NCBI GenBank assembly: GCA_028724905.1
Contig: JAQYTG010000018.1
Coordinates: 62,001 to 126,000, forward strand
Direction of reading: 5' to 3'
DNA length: 64,000 nt
From: Actinomycetaceae bacterium
Lineage (GTDB): Bacteria > Actinomycetota > Actinomycetes > Actinomycetales > Actinomycetaceae
The translations under genes and the position numbers were made by a program. The notes under the pieces were generated by a model, which searched no databases, had not been told where the DNA came from, and was given only the letters and a program-made list of their open reading frames with translations. Shown one piece after another: positions 51,465 through 62,217 of this stretch (position 1 is its first letter; every line of letters begins with the position of its first letter).

Positions 51465-53477
51465 ATGCAGCTCATTATTGACGGCGAAGCCACGCAGCTC
51501 GCCAGCCCGATTAACGGCATTGATTTTTTCAAAGACCAGCGCGATGTGGTGGCACTGCGCGTGGATGGTGAGCTGAAAGATCTCGCCACTGAACTGACGT
51601 CTCTCCCTGAAAATGCCACTGTGCAGAGCGTCGATATTCACAGCGACGACGGACTCAATATCTTGCGCCATTCATGCACCCATGTGCTCGCTCAAGCTGT
51701 ACAAAACAAATTTCCCGAGGTTAATTTGGGTATCGGCCCATTTATTACCGATGGATTCTATTACGATTTCGGCAATATCGAGGCTGTCACTCCAGAGCTC
51801 TTGCGTGATCTTGAAAAAGATATGAAGCGCATCGTCAAAGAGGGGCAGTGCTTCGTGCGGCGCGTGACGGACGAAGAGACGGCGTTCAGTGAACTCAACG
51901 ACCAGCCATATAAACTTGAATTGGTTGGGCTCAAAGGCGGCAGTGACGTCGAGCGCGATCAGGCCGCCGAGGGAGCCAGCATCGAAGTGGGCGGCGCAGA
52001 GCTCACCATGTACGACAATGTGAACCGCAAGGGAGAAGTCGTCTGGACGGATTTGTGCCGCGGCCCGCATCTGCCCTCGACGAAACTCATCGGCAATGGT
52101 TTTGCTCTCACCCGTTCCAGCGCTGCATATTGGCGCGGAGACCAGAAAAACGATTCGCTCCAGCGTATCTACGGCACAGCTTGGCCAAGCAAAGAGGAGC
52201 TCACCGCCTATCAAGACCGTATCGCCGAAGCTGAACGGCGAGATCACCGCAAGCTCGGCGCTCAGCTCGATCTTTTTAGCTTCCCCGATGAGATTGGCTC
52301 TGGCCTAGCGGTGTTCCACCCCAAGGGTGGAATCGTGCGTATGGAGATGGAAAACTACTCGCGTCGCAAACACGTGGAAGCCGGATACAGCTTTGTGAAT
52401 ACCCCACACATCACAAAATCCAATCTCTATGAGATCTCCGGCCACCTCGATTTTTACGCAGAGGGAATGTACCCGCCGATACACATGGACGAGGAACGCG
52501 ACGCACAGGGCAATATCGTCAAGCAGGGTGCGGATTACTACCTCAAGCCGATGAATTGCCCGATGCATAATTTGATTTACAAATCTCGTGGGCGTTCCTA
52601 TCGAGAATTGCCGCTGCGACTCTTTGAATTTGGTACGGTCTATCGCAACGAGAAGAGCGGCGTGATCCACGGTCTTACTCGTGCTCGTGGTTTTACCCAA
52701 GATGACGCGCACATTTATTGTACCCGCGACCAGATGAAATCTGAGCTTTCGGCGCTCTTGCAATTTGTGCTCGATCTTTTGCGTGACTATGGGCTCGACG
52801 ATTTCTACCTGGAGCTTTCCACGAAGAATCCCAACAAGTTTGTGGGGGATGACGACATTTGGGATGAGGCGACGGCAACGCTCGCGCAGGTAGCTGCGGA
52901 CTCTGGATTAGAGTTAGTACCCGATCCTGAGGGAGCTGCTTTCTATGGGCCGAAGATCTCAGTGCAGGCGCGTGATGCGCTGGGGCGTACCTGGCAGATG
53001 AGCACGATTCAGCTCGATTTTAATTTGCCTGAGCGTTTCCAGCTTGAATACACCGCTCCTGACGGTTCACGCCAGCGGCCAGTGATGATCCATCGCGCAC
53101 TTTTTGGCTCGATTGAGCGCTTCTTCGGGGTGCTTGTCGAGCACTACGCAGGGGCATTCCCAGCTTGGCTCGCTCCGGTGCAGGTGAAGATAGTGCCTGT
53201 CGCAGAGGCGTTCAATGAGTATTGCGAGCGTGTGGCTGCGCAGCTCAGAGCCGAAGGTGTGCGTGTTGAGATAGACGAGAGCGATGATCGTTTCGGAAAG
53301 AAAATTCGCAATGCCGCCAAAGAAAAGGTGCCCTTTACGTTGATTGCTGGAGGAGACGACGCAGCAGCCGAAGCTGTGAGCTTCAGAATGCGCGATGGCA
53401 GCCAAGACAACGGTGTGCCTGTGGGCGAGGCAGTGGCACGCATTGTGGAGCAAATCCGCACGCACGTTAATCAGTGA
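51465..53477 (+). CDS. thrS: Threonyl-tRNA synthetase
   Basis: A class II synthetase of 670 residues with all expected domains: N-terminal TGS, editing domain with [10 protein letters not shown] (HxxxH) and the later CRGPH, the catalytic core with [15 protein letters not shown] (motif 1), [20 protein letters not shown] and [13 protein letters not shown] (motif 2), and motif 3 with [11 protein letters not shown], then an anticodon-binding domain. The ATG follows GGAGG with a 5-nt gap. A Nudix gene overlaps its stop by 4 bp. No T-box leader is visible in the preceding 400 bp. Confidence 0.97.
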   Translation: MQLIIDGEATQLASPINGIDFFKDQRDVVALRVDGELKDLATELTSLPENATVQSVDIHSDDGLNILRHSCTHVLAQAVQNKFPEVNLGIGPFITDGFYYDFGNIEAVTPELLRDLEKDMKRIVKEGQCFVRRVTDEETAFSELNDQPYKLELVGLKGGSDVERDQAAEGASIEVGGAELTMYDNVNRKGEVVWTDLCRGPHLPSTKLIGNGFALTRSSAAYWRGDQKNDSLQRIYGTAWPSKEELTAYQDRIAEAERRDHRKLGAQLDLFSFPDEIGSGLAVFHPKGGIVRMEMENYSRRKHVEAGYSFVNTPHITKSNLYEISGHLDFYAEGMYPPIHMDEERDAQGNIVKQGADYYLKPMNCPMHNLIYKSRGRSYRELPLRLFEFGTVYRNEKSGVIHGLTRARGFTQDDAHIYCTRDQMKSELSALLQFVLDLLRDYGLDDFYLELSTKNPNKFVGDDDIWDEATATLAQVAADSGLELVPDPEGAAFYGPKISVQARDALGRTWQMSTIQLDFNLPERFQLEYTAPDGSRQRPVMIHRALFGSIERFFGVLVEHYAGAFPAWLAPVQVKIVPVAEAFNEYCERVAAQLRAEGVRVEIDESDDRFGKKIRNAAKEKVPFTLIAGGDDAAAEAVSFRMRDGSQDNGVPVGEAVARIVEQIRTHVNQ

Positions 53478-54304
53478 GCGGGCGAATGCCGCAGCAACAA
53501 TCTGGCGCGCGGGATCTACACTCCCATCGGGAGTGCGGGATGCAGACCGCCGCTGCCTGCGACCCGCAGCACAGCCCTCAGGGCTCCGCTGTGGTGGATG
53601 CTGTCGTCACGGCATTGCGTCGAACCTTGCCGGAAGATGCTGTCGTCACGGAAAATATGCAGGCTTCTGATAACGCAATTGTGCCCGTTGATGCCACCTT
53701 GGGAATGGGAGCAGCGCCTCGCGGTACGGAGGACGCCAAGGCCATCGAGCGCGACGTGATTGAGCGTGAATGGCCGCTCGACGCAGATGGCTTTCCGCAT
53801 CGGAAAGCTGCTCGCATAGTGCTCATCAATCCGCAGGGAGAAATGTATCTCATTCATGGGCACGACGTAGACGACCCCACGTTCAACTGGTGGTTTACGG
53901 TAGGCGGTGGCATCCTGGCGGGAGAGAGCGCCAGGAAAGCCGCAGTGCGTGAACTGCATGAAGAGACGGGCTTGGAGCTTTCACCCGCTCGTCTGGAAGG
54001 CCCTGTGCTCTATCGGCAGGCCACATTTCATTTCGTCGGCTCGACGCGCAAGCAAGATGAGAGCTTTTTCCTTGCCCGTTTAGATAGACATGAGGAGGAT
54101 ATCGTGACGGCGGGCGCAGGGCGGAAACTGACGGCGCTCGAAGAGAATGTGCTCGATCGTGCTGGGTGGTTTAGCCCGTCCCAGCTCGATCAGCTGATAG
54201 CTGCTGGCGATCACGTCTTTCCACAGGAATTAGCTCAGTATGTGCGTGTGTGGCACTGCGGTTGGGATGGCTGCGTGATCCACTTAGCAGAGGAAGAAAA
54301 GTGA
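53474..54304 (+). CDS. Nudix hydrolase
   Basis: A protein of 276 residues whose C-terminal 170 residues form a Nudix domain. The Nudix box [20 protein letters not shown] followed by TGLEL keeps the GX5EX7REUXEEXGU pattern needed for Mg binding and pyrophosphate hydrolysis. The strand before it ([18 protein letters not shown], then WWFTVGG) resembles NUDIX proteins acting on nucleoside diphosphate derivatives. The first 100 residues are low in complexity and include a doubled DAVVT unit (16-bp DNA repeat at about 53598 and 53637); the true start could be later. The GTG at 53474 overlaps the thrS stop. Confidence 0.82.
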   Translation: MSGRMPQQQSGARDLHSHRECGMQTAAACDPQHSPQGSAVVDAVVTALRRTLPEDAVVTENMQASDNAIVPVDATLGMGAAPRGTEDAKAIERDVIEREWPLDADGFPHRKAARIVLINPQGEMYLIHGHDVDDPTFNWWFTVGGGILAGESARKAAVRELHEETGLELSPARLEGPVLYRQATFHFVGSTRKQDESFFLARLDRHEEDIVTAGAGRKLTALEENVLDRAGWFSPSQLDQLIAAGDHVFPQELAQYVRVWHCGWDGCVIHLAEEEK

Positions 54305-54460
54305 GCCTGGAGATGCCGTGAGCGGCGATGGGCGTCTGAGCTATTTAACAGCCTGATGAGCTACCTGAGTAGGCTGGCTACAAGCTCGCGACTGCAGCGC
54401 GCTGGCATTGCGGCTCGCGCAGTGTGCGGCTGCAGTTCGTGGATGAGTGTGCTCGCGCGC

Positions 54461-54466
54461 TAGAAT
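54461..54466 (+). promoter_or_regulatory. -10 box upstream of yebC
   Basis: TAGAAT lies 32 bp before the GTG of yebC; transcription from here would give a short leader with the AAGGGAGG ribosome site. No clear -35 is seen. Confidence 0.45.
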
Positions 54467-54498
54467 ATATCCGGTTTTATCGTTCAAGGGAGGACAAC

Positions 54499-55260
54499 GT
54501 GTCAGGACATTCCAAGTGGGCCACCACAAAGCATAAGAAAGCTGCTATTGATGCCAAGCGTGGCAAGCTCTTTGCCCGCCTGATCAAAAATATCGAAGTG
54601 GCGGCGAAAACTGGCGGCCCCGATCCTGATGGAAACCCCACACTTTTTGATGCTATCCAGAAAGCTAAGAAAAACTCCGTGCCTGCCGACAACATTGATC
54701 GGGCGCTGAAGCGCGCCAGCGGCGAGGGCAAAGACGGCGTGCAGTACGAGCAGATCATCTATGAAGGCTACGCGCAAGGTGGCGTTGCCGTTCTCATTGA
54801 GGTGCTCACGGACAACCGCAACCGTGCCGCCTCCGATGTGCGCGTGGGACTCACACGTAACGGCGGCACTCTCGCCGAATCCGGATCGGTAAGCTATCTG
54901 TTTAACCGCAAAGGCGTGGTGGAAGTCCCCAAAGAAAACGATATTGATGAGGATACGATCCTCATGGCCGTCTTAGACGCTGGCGCTGAAGAAGTCACCG
55001 ACGAGGGAGAGATGTTCGAGGTGCTCTGCGATCCTAAAGATGTGGTGGCAGTGCGCACAGCTTTGGTCGATGCCGGTATTGACTACAACTCTGCTGAAGT
55101 TCAGTTCGTGCCGAGCATGAAAGTGACGGCCGATGTGGAGACGGCTCAGAAAGTGCTCAAGCTGCTTGATGCTCTTGACGATCTCGACGATATTCAAAAC
55201 GTCTATTCCAATATGGATATCCCTGAGGACGTAGCCGCTCAGCTTGAGGACGATGAGTGA
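54499..55260 (+). CDS. yebC: YebC/PmpR-family regulatory protein (TACO1-like)
   Basis: A protein of 253 residues of the YebC family with the N-terminal [20 protein letters not shown] signature and the [20 protein letters not shown] central segments. Family members act in translation of difficult proline runs or as DNA-binding regulators. The gene is next to ruvC, as in most bacteria, ending 33 bp before it. The GTG at 54499 has AAGGGAGG 6 nt upstream. A TAGAAT box at 54461-54466 could be the -10 of the yebC-ruvCAB transcript. Confidence 0.95.
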   Translation: MSGHSKWATTKHKKAAIDAKRGKLFARLIKNIEVAAKTGGPDPDGNPTLFDAIQKAKKNSVPADNIDRALKRASGEGKDGVQYEQIIYEGYAQGGVAVLIEVLTDNRNRAASDVRVGLTRNGGTLAESGSVSYLFNRKGVVEVPKENDIDEDTILMAVLDAGAEEVTDEGEMFEVLCDPKDVVAVRTALVDAGIDYNSAEVQFVPSMKVTADVETAQKVLKLLDALDDLDDIQNVYSNMDIPEDVAAQLEDDE

Positions 55261-55293
55261 GCGGGGTGGAGGAGCCAAAGAGGGGATAGCTGC

Positions 55294-55929
55294 GTGCGAA
55301 TTCTCGGCGTGGATCCTGGCCTGACGCGCTGCGGTCTCGGCGCCATTGAGTTTCATGGCGGACGGCGGGTGCAGCTCGTCGATGTGGACGTGGCGCGCTC
55401 TGCACCGGAGCTACCGCCGCATCAGCGGCTGCTCATTATCTACAACAAGCTGGAAGAGACTATTCGGCTGCTGCGCCCTGACGTGATTGCCGCAGAACGG
55501 GTCTTTGCTCAGGAAAATGTGCGCTCGGTGACGTCCACGGCACAAGTAGCTGGTATCGTGATGCTTGCCGCCGCCCAGCATGGCCTACCGATGGCTTTTC
55601 ACACTCCCTCGGAAGTGAAAGCGGCTGTCACAGGCAATGGACGGGCACAAAAAATCCAGGTACAGCTGATGGTGCAGCGGATTCTTGAACTAGACGCGCT
55701 CCCTCGTCCTAAAGATGCAGCTGATGCTTTGGCGATTGCTATCACTCACGCCTGGCGCGGTGGAGCGCACTATATGGAATCAGAGGATGCGAGTCGGGCA
55801 CAGCATGGCGGCGCTGGTATGCTCCCTCGCGCGGAAGGGCCAGATCTCACTGAGGCGCAGAAAATGTGGGCGCGCGCTGAACGGCTTAGCTCACGTCACG
55901 GAGCTGTTGCCCCGAAAAAGACATCGTGA
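55294..55929 (+). CDS. ruvC: Holliday junction endonuclease RuvC
   Basis: A resolvase of 211 residues that cuts Holliday junctions. The four acidic residues are visible: Asp in ILGVDPGLTRCG, Glu in AAERVFAQENVRS and the Asp pair in PKDAADALAIAITHA. The C-terminal 45 residues extend past the typical 170-190 residue core and look disordered. The GTG start has AGAGGGG 8 nt upstream. It leads the ruvC-ruvA-ruvB set. Confidence 0.96.
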   Translation: MRILGVDPGLTRCGLGAIEFHGGRRVQLVDVDVARSAPELPPHQRLLIIYNKLEETIRLLRPDVIAAERVFAQENVRSVTSTAQVAGIVMLAAAQHGLPMAFHTPSEVKAAVTGNGRAQKIQVQLMVQRILELDALPRPKDAADALAIAITHAWRGGAHYMESEDASRAQHGGAGMLPRAEGPDLTEAQKMWARAERLSSRHGAVAPKKTS

Positions 55930-56046
55930 CGACGCGAGACTACTGCCCACAGGTCTCACATAATTGTGTCCATAGCGCGCGTCAGTGCGCAGATGCCAGA
56001 GCGCTGCGGTAGATTAGAACGGACGTTCGATAGCGCGGAGGATGGA

Positions 56047-56652
56047 ATGATTGCATTAGTGAGTGGCACGGTGGAAGCCGTCAATACTGGCTCGGCCGTC
56101 GTTAATGTGAACGGCGTGGGTTTTGAAGTGTTTGCCACGCCCGATACGCTTTCGCGGATACAAGTGGGGGCGCAGGCATCGCTATACACGACGCTGGTTG
56201 TCAAAGAGGATTCACTCACGCTCTTTGGATTTGCTAACCCTGATGAGAAGAGCGTTTTTTCCACGCTGTTGTCCGTCTCTGGAATTGGGGCACGCACGGC
56301 ACTGACGATCCTCTCCGTCTTACCTCCCGATGAGCTGCGCCTGGCGATTGCCAACAAGAACGAAGCCGCACTCACGCGAGTACCAGGTATCGGTAAAAAA
56401 GGTGCGCAACGTATGATTTTAGAAATCGGCACGAAACTCGGGCCGGCGCACGCTGAGACTGGCATCGGCGCACCATCCACGCACAGCGCAGCCACCGATC
56501 CTGACGTCCTTGATGCGCTCGTCAATCTCGGATGGCAGGAGTCTCTGGCTCGCAGTGCCATTGCTGAAGCTCGTGAACTAGCGGGTAGCCAAAGCCTGAG
56601 CGTGCCGGAGCTGCTGCGCAACGCACTGCGAATTTTGGGAGCGAAACGCTGA
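56047..56652 (+). CDS. ruvA: Holliday junction branch migration subunit RuvA
   Basis: A DNA-binding protein of 201 residues that forms tetramers on Holliday junctions and loads RuvB. The OB-fold begins [20 protein letters not shown], the two helix-hairpin-helix motifs follow ([16 protein letters not shown] and [16 protein letters not shown]), and the C-terminal RuvB-binding domain is [19 protein letters not shown]. The ATG at 56047 has GGAGG 6 nt upstream. ruvB starts at the last base of its stop codon. Confidence 0.96.
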   Translation: MIALVSGTVEAVNTGSAVVNVNGVGFEVFATPDTLSRIQVGAQASLYTTLVVKEDSLTLFGFANPDEKSVFSTLLSVSGIGARTALTILSVLPPDELRLAIANKNEAALTRVPGIGKKGAQRMILEIGTKLGPAHAETGIGAPSTHSAATDPDVLDALVNLGWQESLARSAIAEARELAGSQSLSVPELLRNALRILGAKR

Positions 56653-57683
56653 TGAATGAAAGTTGGGATATCACCTCGCAGGAAGCTACAGACGCTGAAC
56701 GTGCGCAGGAGGCGGCGCTGCGTCCCAAGCGATTGAGTGAATTTGTGGGGCAAGAAGTGGTGCGGAGCCAGCTATCACTGGTGCTCGATGCCGCTATTGC
56801 CCGCGGCTGCGCGCCCGATCACGTTTTGCTCTCAGGCCCGCCAGGATTAGGGAAGACCACCTTAGCCATGATTATTGCCGCCGAGGTGGGGGGATCGCTG
56901 CGGCTTACCAGCGGGCCTGCTATCCAGCATCCTGGAGATCTAGCGGCGGTGCTCAGTTCTTTGCAAGAAGGGGACGTGCTGTTTATTGATGAGATTCACC
57001 GCCTGGCACGCACCGCTGAAGAGATGCTCTACCTCGCTATGGAAGATTTTCGGGTGGACGTGATGGTGGGGAAAGGTCCAGGAGCTACCTCTATCCCGTT
57101 GCCACTGCCTCCGTTTACCGTGGTGGGAGCAACGACTCGCGCCGGACTATTGCCTGCGCCATTGCGGGATCGTTTCGGCTTCACCGCCCACCTCGACTAT
57201 TACACTCATCAGGAGTTGGCACAGATTATTGAGCGTAATGCGATTAAGCTCTCCGCCACGATCACTCCAGAAGCGGCCACGGAGATTGCTTCTCGCTCGC
57301 GCGGCACCCCGAGGGTGGCGAATCGGCTGCTGCGGCGAGTGCAAGACTGGGCGCAGGTGCGCGGATCGGGGCTGCTCGATCTGGAGGCAGCACAGGCGGC
57401 GCTCACGGTTTTTGAAGTGGATGAAAGTGGACTCGATCGCCTAGATCGAGAAGTAATTCGAGCGGTGATCACCCGTTTTGGTGGAGGGCCAGTAGGGCTC
57501 ACCACTCTCGCGGTATCTGTGGGGGAAGAGCCGGAAACGGTGGAAACCGTAGCTGAGCCGTATCTGGTGCGCGAGGGATTCTTGGTGCGCACACCGAGAG
57601 GAAGGATGGCAACCCCGTTGGCTTTCCGGCATCTAGGTATCACCCCGCCTGAGGGGATACAGCAGGGTGCGCTCTTTAGCTGA
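56652..57683 (+). CDS. ruvB: Holliday junction branch migration ATPase RuvB
   Basis: An AAA+ ATPase of 343 residues. Walker A is [13 protein letters not shown], Walker [10 protein letters not shown], sensor 1 VVGATTRAG, and the arginine finger lies in [12 protein letters not shown]; a winged-helix domain ends the protein ([20 protein letters not shown], then [17 protein letters not shown]). The 1-bp overlap with ruvA indicates translational coupling. Confidence 0.97.
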   Translation: MNESWDITSQEATDAERAQEAALRPKRLSEFVGQEVVRSQLSLVLDAAIARGCAPDHVLLSGPPGLGKTTLAMIIAAEVGGSLRLTSGPAIQHPGDLAAVLSSLQEGDVLFIDEIHRLARTAEEMLYLAMEDFRVDVMVGKGPGATSIPLPLPPFTVVGATTRAGLLPAPLRDRFGFTAHLDYYTHQELAQIIERNAIKLSATITPEAATEIASRSRGTPRVANRLLRRVQDWAQVRGSGLLDLEAAQAALTVFEVDESGLDRLDREVIRAVITRFGGGPVGLTTLAVSVGEEPETVETVAEPYLVREGFLVRTPRGRMATPLAFRHLGITPPEGIQQGALFS

Positions 57684-57864
57684 ACCTCGGTAAGTGTGTG
57701 AGTTGGCGGCACTGCATTGACGCCGCTGCAGCTGCCTGAAAAGCCCATCTGTAGCCGATACTGCAGACGGTTTGTATCACCGTACGCTGCGTAATTAGGA
57801 AATAGCCAAAAAGACGGTAAACTCATATTCGGTTTACTCAACTCAACAAATACGGAGTGTACGC

Positions 57865-58341
57865 ATGGGCTTGGAGCTTGCTGTAATTCTCGTGGTGATG
57901 ATAGGGCTCTTTTGGTGGATGAGCAGGAGCGCCAAAAAACAGCAGCAGCGGATGCAAGAGCAGCGAGATGCTGCGATCGTACTCGGTGCCACGGTGATGA
58001 CGAATGGCGGTTTCTTCGGCACTGTCGTCGATATTGATGGTGACGCCATTACGCTTGAATCTCCCTCTGGTATTGAGACGGTGTGGTTGCGCTCGGCGAT
58101 TGCACAGGCGATGGAGATTCCTTTTGCAGCTGTCAGTGAAGAAGAAGACGCGCAAACTGAAGCTACCGATATGCCGGAGCACGATGGTGAGGATGTCTCC
58201 CTGCCTGCTTCAGGAGAAAGCGCGGATGAGTCTGCCGAGCTAGTGGCTCAGGAAGCAGCTTCCGCAGCAGGAGCTGAGACTCGGCAGAGCGATGAAGAAG
58301 ATGAAGAACACGACCCCATCGCCTCAGATCAGGTGAAGTGA
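57865..58341 (+). CDS. yajC: YajC, Sec translocase accessory subunit
   Basis: A protein of 158 residues with one N-terminal helix (LELAVILVVMIGLFWWM), a basic stretch (RSAKKQQQRM) and the YajC core (VMTNGGFFGTVVDIDGDAITLE). The acidic Glu/Ala-rich tail of about 65 residues is longer than in enterobacteria but usual in Actinobacteria. It heads the yajC-secD-secF set. GGAG lies 8 nt before the ATG. Confidence 0.92.
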   Translation: MGLELAVILVVMIGLFWWMSRSAKKQQQRMQEQRDAAIVLGATVMTNGGFFGTVVDIDGDAITLESPSGIETVWLRSAIAQAMEIPFAAVSEEEDAQTEATDMPEHDGEDVSLPASGESADESAELVAQEAASAAGAETRQSDEEDEEHDPIASDQVK

Positions 58342-58429
58342 CGCAGTAGAACGTGCCTAAAAGTGAAGCGTTTGGAGCGTTTTCACCGCATGGCACAGCT
58401 ATCCGGACGAATGTGAAGAAGAGAACAAC

Positions 58430-60463
58430 GTGGCAACGAAGAGAGCAGAGACTCGCTATAAAGCGGGCAAGCGCTTAGTAATTTTGACAGTTTTAGTGAT
58501 CGCACTCATCGGTACGCTAGGCGTGGGAACAGTGCTGAGCAAGGGCGCTAACAACCGTTACACCCCCGATCTTGCCCTGGATCTTGAAGGCGGTACCCAG
58601 CTAATCTTGACGCCGATCACGACCGACGGCTCCCAGATCACAGATTCGGATGTGCGCCAGGCAATTGAGATCATTCGCCAGCGCGTGGATGCATCTGGCG
58701 TGGCTGAGGCAGAGATCACCTCTCAAGGTGGTTCCAATATCGTGGTGGCTCTGCCTGGGGAGCCAAGCAAAGAGACTCTCGACTTGGTGCGTACGTCCGC
58801 TGTGCTTCGACTTCGTCCGGTGTTGGCCGTGATGAATCCCAATGCGCTCACGACCCAAGATGTAGCAGCTGCACAAGCGAGTTCCTCGCAGAGCGCTCAA
58901 GAGGAGCAGAGCGGCCAAGATGGGCAGGCAACAGCTCCAGAGCAAAACCAGGCTGCCCCTGATCCACAGGCCATTGAGCAGGCCGCCAAAAAGCTCACCG
59001 ATAAGGACGTGGAGAAGTTTGCCCGTGAGCAAGCTGACGTCAATAAAGACGGCAAACTCTCCGACGCTCCTGCTGCCACCCCGACAGACTCCTCGGATCC
59101 TGCGTGGGTGAGCGAGCAGAATACCTACGATGCGCTATTGCTACAGTGCGGTTCAGATACGGCGCGTCTCGAAGCTACAAAAGATGATCCAAAGAAACCG
59201 TTTGTCGCGTGCGATTCTTCTGGTGCAGTGAAATATATTCTCGGACCAGCAGATATTGAGGGCACAGCTCTCACCAAAGCTACCAGCTCTCTGGCTGTGA
59301 ACGATCAGGGCACTCCCACGGGCGGGTGGGCCGTCAATATGGAGTTCAATAAAGCTGGTGGAGATAAATTCGCTGAAGTCACGGGGCGTATCTACAATCT
59401 AGAGTCGCCACGCAACCAGTTTGCCATTGTGCTTGATGGGCAGGTGCTGTCTGCTCCGGTGCCGAGCGGGCCCATCGCTGGAGGGCGTGCGGAGATTACT
59501 GGTAACTTTACGTCAGAGGCTGCCGCGTCTTTGGCAAATCAGTTGAGTTTCGGCTCCCTGCCGCTGAACTTTACGGTGCAGAGTGAAGAACAAATTTCGG
59601 CTACGTTGGGTACAGAGCAGCTGGCCGCTGGCTTGATCGCTGGTCTGATTGGCCTCGGCCTGATTGTAATCTACATGGTGTGGCAGTATCACTCACTGGG
59701 GCTGATCTCTGTGGCCTCGATTGTGCTCTCCACAGGTCTGTCGTACTTCGTGGTCTGTTTGCTGTCGTGGCTGATGGGATACCGGCTCTCGATGGCAGGT
59801 GTGCTGGGCATGATTATTTCCGTAGGCGTGACGGCAGACTCCTTCATCGTCTACTTCGAACGTATCCGAGATGAAATCCGCGATGGTCGCACAATTCCGG
59901 CAGCTGTGGAACACGGTTGGGATCGCGCTAAGCGCACGATCATTATTTCTGACTGTGTGAACCTGATTGCCTCGGTGGTTCTCTACTTGCTTACAGTTGG
60001 CTCGGTGCGAGGCTTTGCTTTCACACTCGGTATTACGACGGTGCTCGACCTCGTTGTCGTTATGCTCTTCACGCATCCGCTGATGGTGAAACTTATGAAG
60101 ACCAGGTACTTCGGCCAGGGGAGAAAGTTCTCCGGCTTGGAAGAGAGCCAGCTGCAGCGCACCCCGCTCTATCGCGGCCGTGGCAACGCCTTTGCTATGT
60201 CTGATACCACCGCGGGCAGTGCATTCCACGGTGGATCTGAACGAGGGGAAAATTCCTTGACGGCTCAAGGTTCTAAGGAGCCAGCCGCGAATATGGATGC
60301 GCCCGCTTCGGCAGATATGGATTCAGAAGTAGCGGCGCGAGTGGCAGTGCTAGAACGCGCAGAAAACGAAACGCTTGCACAGCGCAAAGCACGTTTACGC
60401 CGAGAAGCTAAAGCGGGAGATACGTCCGCAGACGGCGATGCTACGAGTGAGGGGAGAGCCTAA
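58430..60463 (+). CDS. secD: Protein translocase subunit SecD
   Basis: A membrane protein of 677 residues that, with SecF, drives late steps of protein export with the proton gradient. One N-terminal helix is followed by the DLALDLEGGTQLIL signature, a large outside domain, and five C-terminal helices starting near LAAGLIAGLIGLGLIVIYMV, with SVGVTADSFIVYFERIRDEI. Between the first helix region and the rest, about 75 residues are Gln/Ala/Pro-rich low complexity (SSSQSAQEEQSGQDG onward), and the tail of 120 residues is hydrophilic. The start is a GTG with AAGAGA upstream. secF begins at its stop codon. Confidence 0.95.
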   Translation: MATKRAETRYKAGKRLVILTVLVIALIGTLGVGTVLSKGANNRYTPDLALDLEGGTQLILTPITTDGSQITDSDVRQAIEIIRQRVDASGVAEAEITSQGGSNIVVALPGEPSKETLDLVRTSAVLRLRPVLAVMNPNALTTQDVAAAQASSSQSAQEEQSGQDGQATAPEQNQAAPDPQAIEQAAKKLTDKDVEKFAREQADVNKDGKLSDAPAATPTDSSDPAWVSEQNTYDALLLQCGSDTARLEATKDDPKKPFVACDSSGAVKYILGPADIEGTALTKATSSLAVNDQGTPTGGWAVNMEFNKAGGDKFAEVTGRIYNLESPRNQFAIVLDGQVLSAPVPSGPIAGGRAEITGNFTSEAAASLANQLSFGSLPLNFTVQSEEQISATLGTEQLAAGLIAGLIGLGLIVIYMVWQYHSLGLISVASIVLSTGLSYFVVCLLSWLMGYRLSMAGVLGMIISVGVTADSFIVYFERIRDEIRDGRTIPAAVEHGWDRAKRTIIISDCVNLIASVVLYLLTVGSVRGFAFTLGITTVLDLVVVMLFTHPLMVKLMKTRYFGQGRKFSGLEESQLQRTPLYRGRGNAFAMSDTTAGSAFHGGSERGENSLTAQGSKEPAANMDAPASADMDSEVAARVAVLERAENETLAQRKARLRREAKAGDTSADGDATSEGRA

Positions 60464-61572
60464 TGTCGATGTATACAATTGGAAATGACCTTTACAGTGG
60501 CCGCCTGTCGTTCAAGATCATTCAACATCGCAAAATTTGGTTTGCGGTGGCTGGTGTTATCGTGCTGATTTCGTTGCTCTCATTCGTGGTCAAAAGCCCG
60601 AATCTAGGCATCGAATTTCGGGGTGGATCGCAGTTCACGATCTCTGGGGTGAGCAGCCAGAATCAGCAGCTCGCCTACGACGTGATTGCCAAGGAGGGTA
60701 ACGACCAGGCTCCGCGCGTATCCAACCTCGGCGCAAGTGGTATGCGGGTGCAGACGGTGCAGTTGAACAACGAGCAGACCGCTGCCGTGAAAGAAGCTCT
60801 TGCCGAGGCCTATAGCGTACCTGTGAATGCTGTGACGAGCACATTTGTGGGGCCGAGCTGGGGCGCAGACATTATGAGCAAAGCCATTCGAGCGATGATC
60901 GTTTTCATGGTGGCCGTCTCACTGGTGCTCATCATCTATTTCCGCTCCTGGACGATCGCTGTGGGCGCTATTGGAGCTTTGCTACACGATTTCATCGTGA
61001 CTCTCGGCGTCTACTGGATCCTTGACCTTGAGATCACACCGGCAACCATTATTGGCATCCTCACCATTATGGGATACTCGCTCTACGATACCGTGGTGGT
61101 GTTTGACAAAGTCCGTGAAAACACCCAGCAACTCAACAAACAGCTGCGCTACACCTATGAGGAATCGGCGAACCTTGCCATCAACCAGACGCTCATTCGA
61201 TCGCTCAACACTTCGCTGACGGGCTTACTGCCAGTGCTGAGCGTGCTGGTGATTGGCGTGTGGATTTTCGGTGCGGATACGCTGCGAGATCTTGCCTTAG
61301 TGATGTTTGTGGGGATGCTGCTCTCCACGATCTCGTCGATCTTCATCGCAGCTCCGCTTGCCGTTACCCTCGGTTCTCGCCGCCCTGATATCAAAGCTCA
61401 CACCGAACACGTACGTGAGGTGCGAACAGCAGTTTCTAACGATGTGGACGGATCCTCCTTGAACAAAGCCGATTCGGATATGCTCAGCTATGTGGCTGAA
61501 CATGAGCGCCAAGCTGGCAGCCATCAAGGAGTGAAAGCACAGCCAAAGCGCAAGAACAGGAGTAAGCGATGA
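60463..61572 (+). CDS. secF: Protein translocase subunit SecF
   Basis: The partner of SecD, 369 residues, with six membrane helices. The signature NLGIEFRGGSQFTI lies in the outside loop and GYSLYDTVVVFDKVRENT in the cytoplasmic loop after helix 4. The hydrophilic C-terminal tail is Lys/Gln-rich. The ATG overlaps the secD stop by 1 bp, and apt overlaps the secF stop by 4 bp (ATGA). Confidence 0.95.
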   Translation: MSMYTIGNDLYSGRLSFKIIQHRKIWFAVAGVIVLISLLSFVVKSPNLGIEFRGGSQFTISGVSSQNQQLAYDVIAKEGNDQAPRVSNLGASGMRVQTVQLNNEQTAAVKEALAEAYSVPVNAVTSTFVGPSWGADIMSKAIRAMIVFMVAVSLVLIIYFRSWTIAVGAIGALLHDFIVTLGVYWILDLEITPATIIGILTIMGYSLYDTVVVFDKVRENTQQLNKQLRYTYEESANLAINQTLIRSLNTSLTGLLPVLSVLVIGVWIFGADTLRDLALVMFVGMLLSTISSIFIAAPLAVTLGSRRPDIKAHTEHVREVRTAVSNDVDGSSLNKADSDMLSYVAEHERQAGSHQGVKAQPKRKNRSKR

Positions 61573-62117
61573 GTGCTGGGGATCCGTTTCCTGATGATGT
61601 GGTGAAACTCGTAGAATCTCACCTGCGTGAGGTCAGCGATTTTCCCGCTCCAGGGGTGCTCTTTCGTGACATCACGCCGCTCATTGCTGATGGGCACGCT
61701 TTTTCAGAGCTGCTACGTATCCTCGCAGATCACTATCGTGGGCGTGTGGATGCCGTAGCAGGGCTGGAATCTCGCGGGTTTATTCTTGGCGCTCCACTGG
61801 CGATTGCCCTCGGCGTGGGAATGCTGACGGTGCGCAAAGCCGGACGGTTGCCAGGGCCAGTGGTGAGTGTGGATTACGATCTGGAATACGGATCGGCGCG
61901 TATGGAATTGCAGCCTTTCACCGTTGAGGATGGCGCGCGTGTGCTCGTGATTGACGACGTTTTAGCTACTGGTGGTACGGCTGGCGCCGCATTTAACCTG
62001 ATTCGCCAGGCTGGCGGTGTTCCGTCGGCGCTGTGCGTATTGCTGGAGCTTGCTGAGCTCGGCGGGCGAGAGCATTTGGGCGATGCCGTCCCCATTGATG
62101 CCGTCCTCACCTACTGA
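61569..62117 (+). CDS. apt: Adenine phosphoribosyltransferase
   Basis: An enzyme of 182 residues that makes AMP from adenine and PRPP in purine salvage. The PRPP-binding motif VLVIDDVLATGGTAGAAFNL, the FPAPGVLFRDITPLI start and the AGLESRGFILGAPLA loop are present. The ATGA overlap with secF implies translational coupling, and the secDF-apt-relA order is conserved in Actinobacteria. Confidence 0.96.
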   Translation: MSAGDPFPDDVVKLVESHLREVSDFPAPGVLFRDITPLIADGHAFSELLRILADHYRGRVDAVAGLESRGFILGAPLAIALGVGMLTVRKAGRLPGPVVSVDYDLEYGSARMELQPFTVEDGARVLVIDDVLATGGTAGAAFNLIRQAGGVPSALCVLLELAELGGREHLGDAVPIDAVLTY

Positions 62118-62205
62118 TCTCACATACTGACGTCGCATACGCCTCTCGGACTGGTTGTCGGTTTCCCTCAGTGCGATCACTTACGCGGAATGCGCAGCAA
62201 GGCCG

Positions 62206-62211
62206 TATAAT
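62206..62211 (+). promoter_or_regulatory. -10 box for leaderless relA/rsh
   Basis: A consensus TATAAT is followed by 6 nt and the ATG at 62218, with no ribosome site. TTACGC at 62181-62186 could serve as a poor -35 (19-bp spacer). Confidence 0.6.
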
Positions 62212-62217
62212 GCTTTC

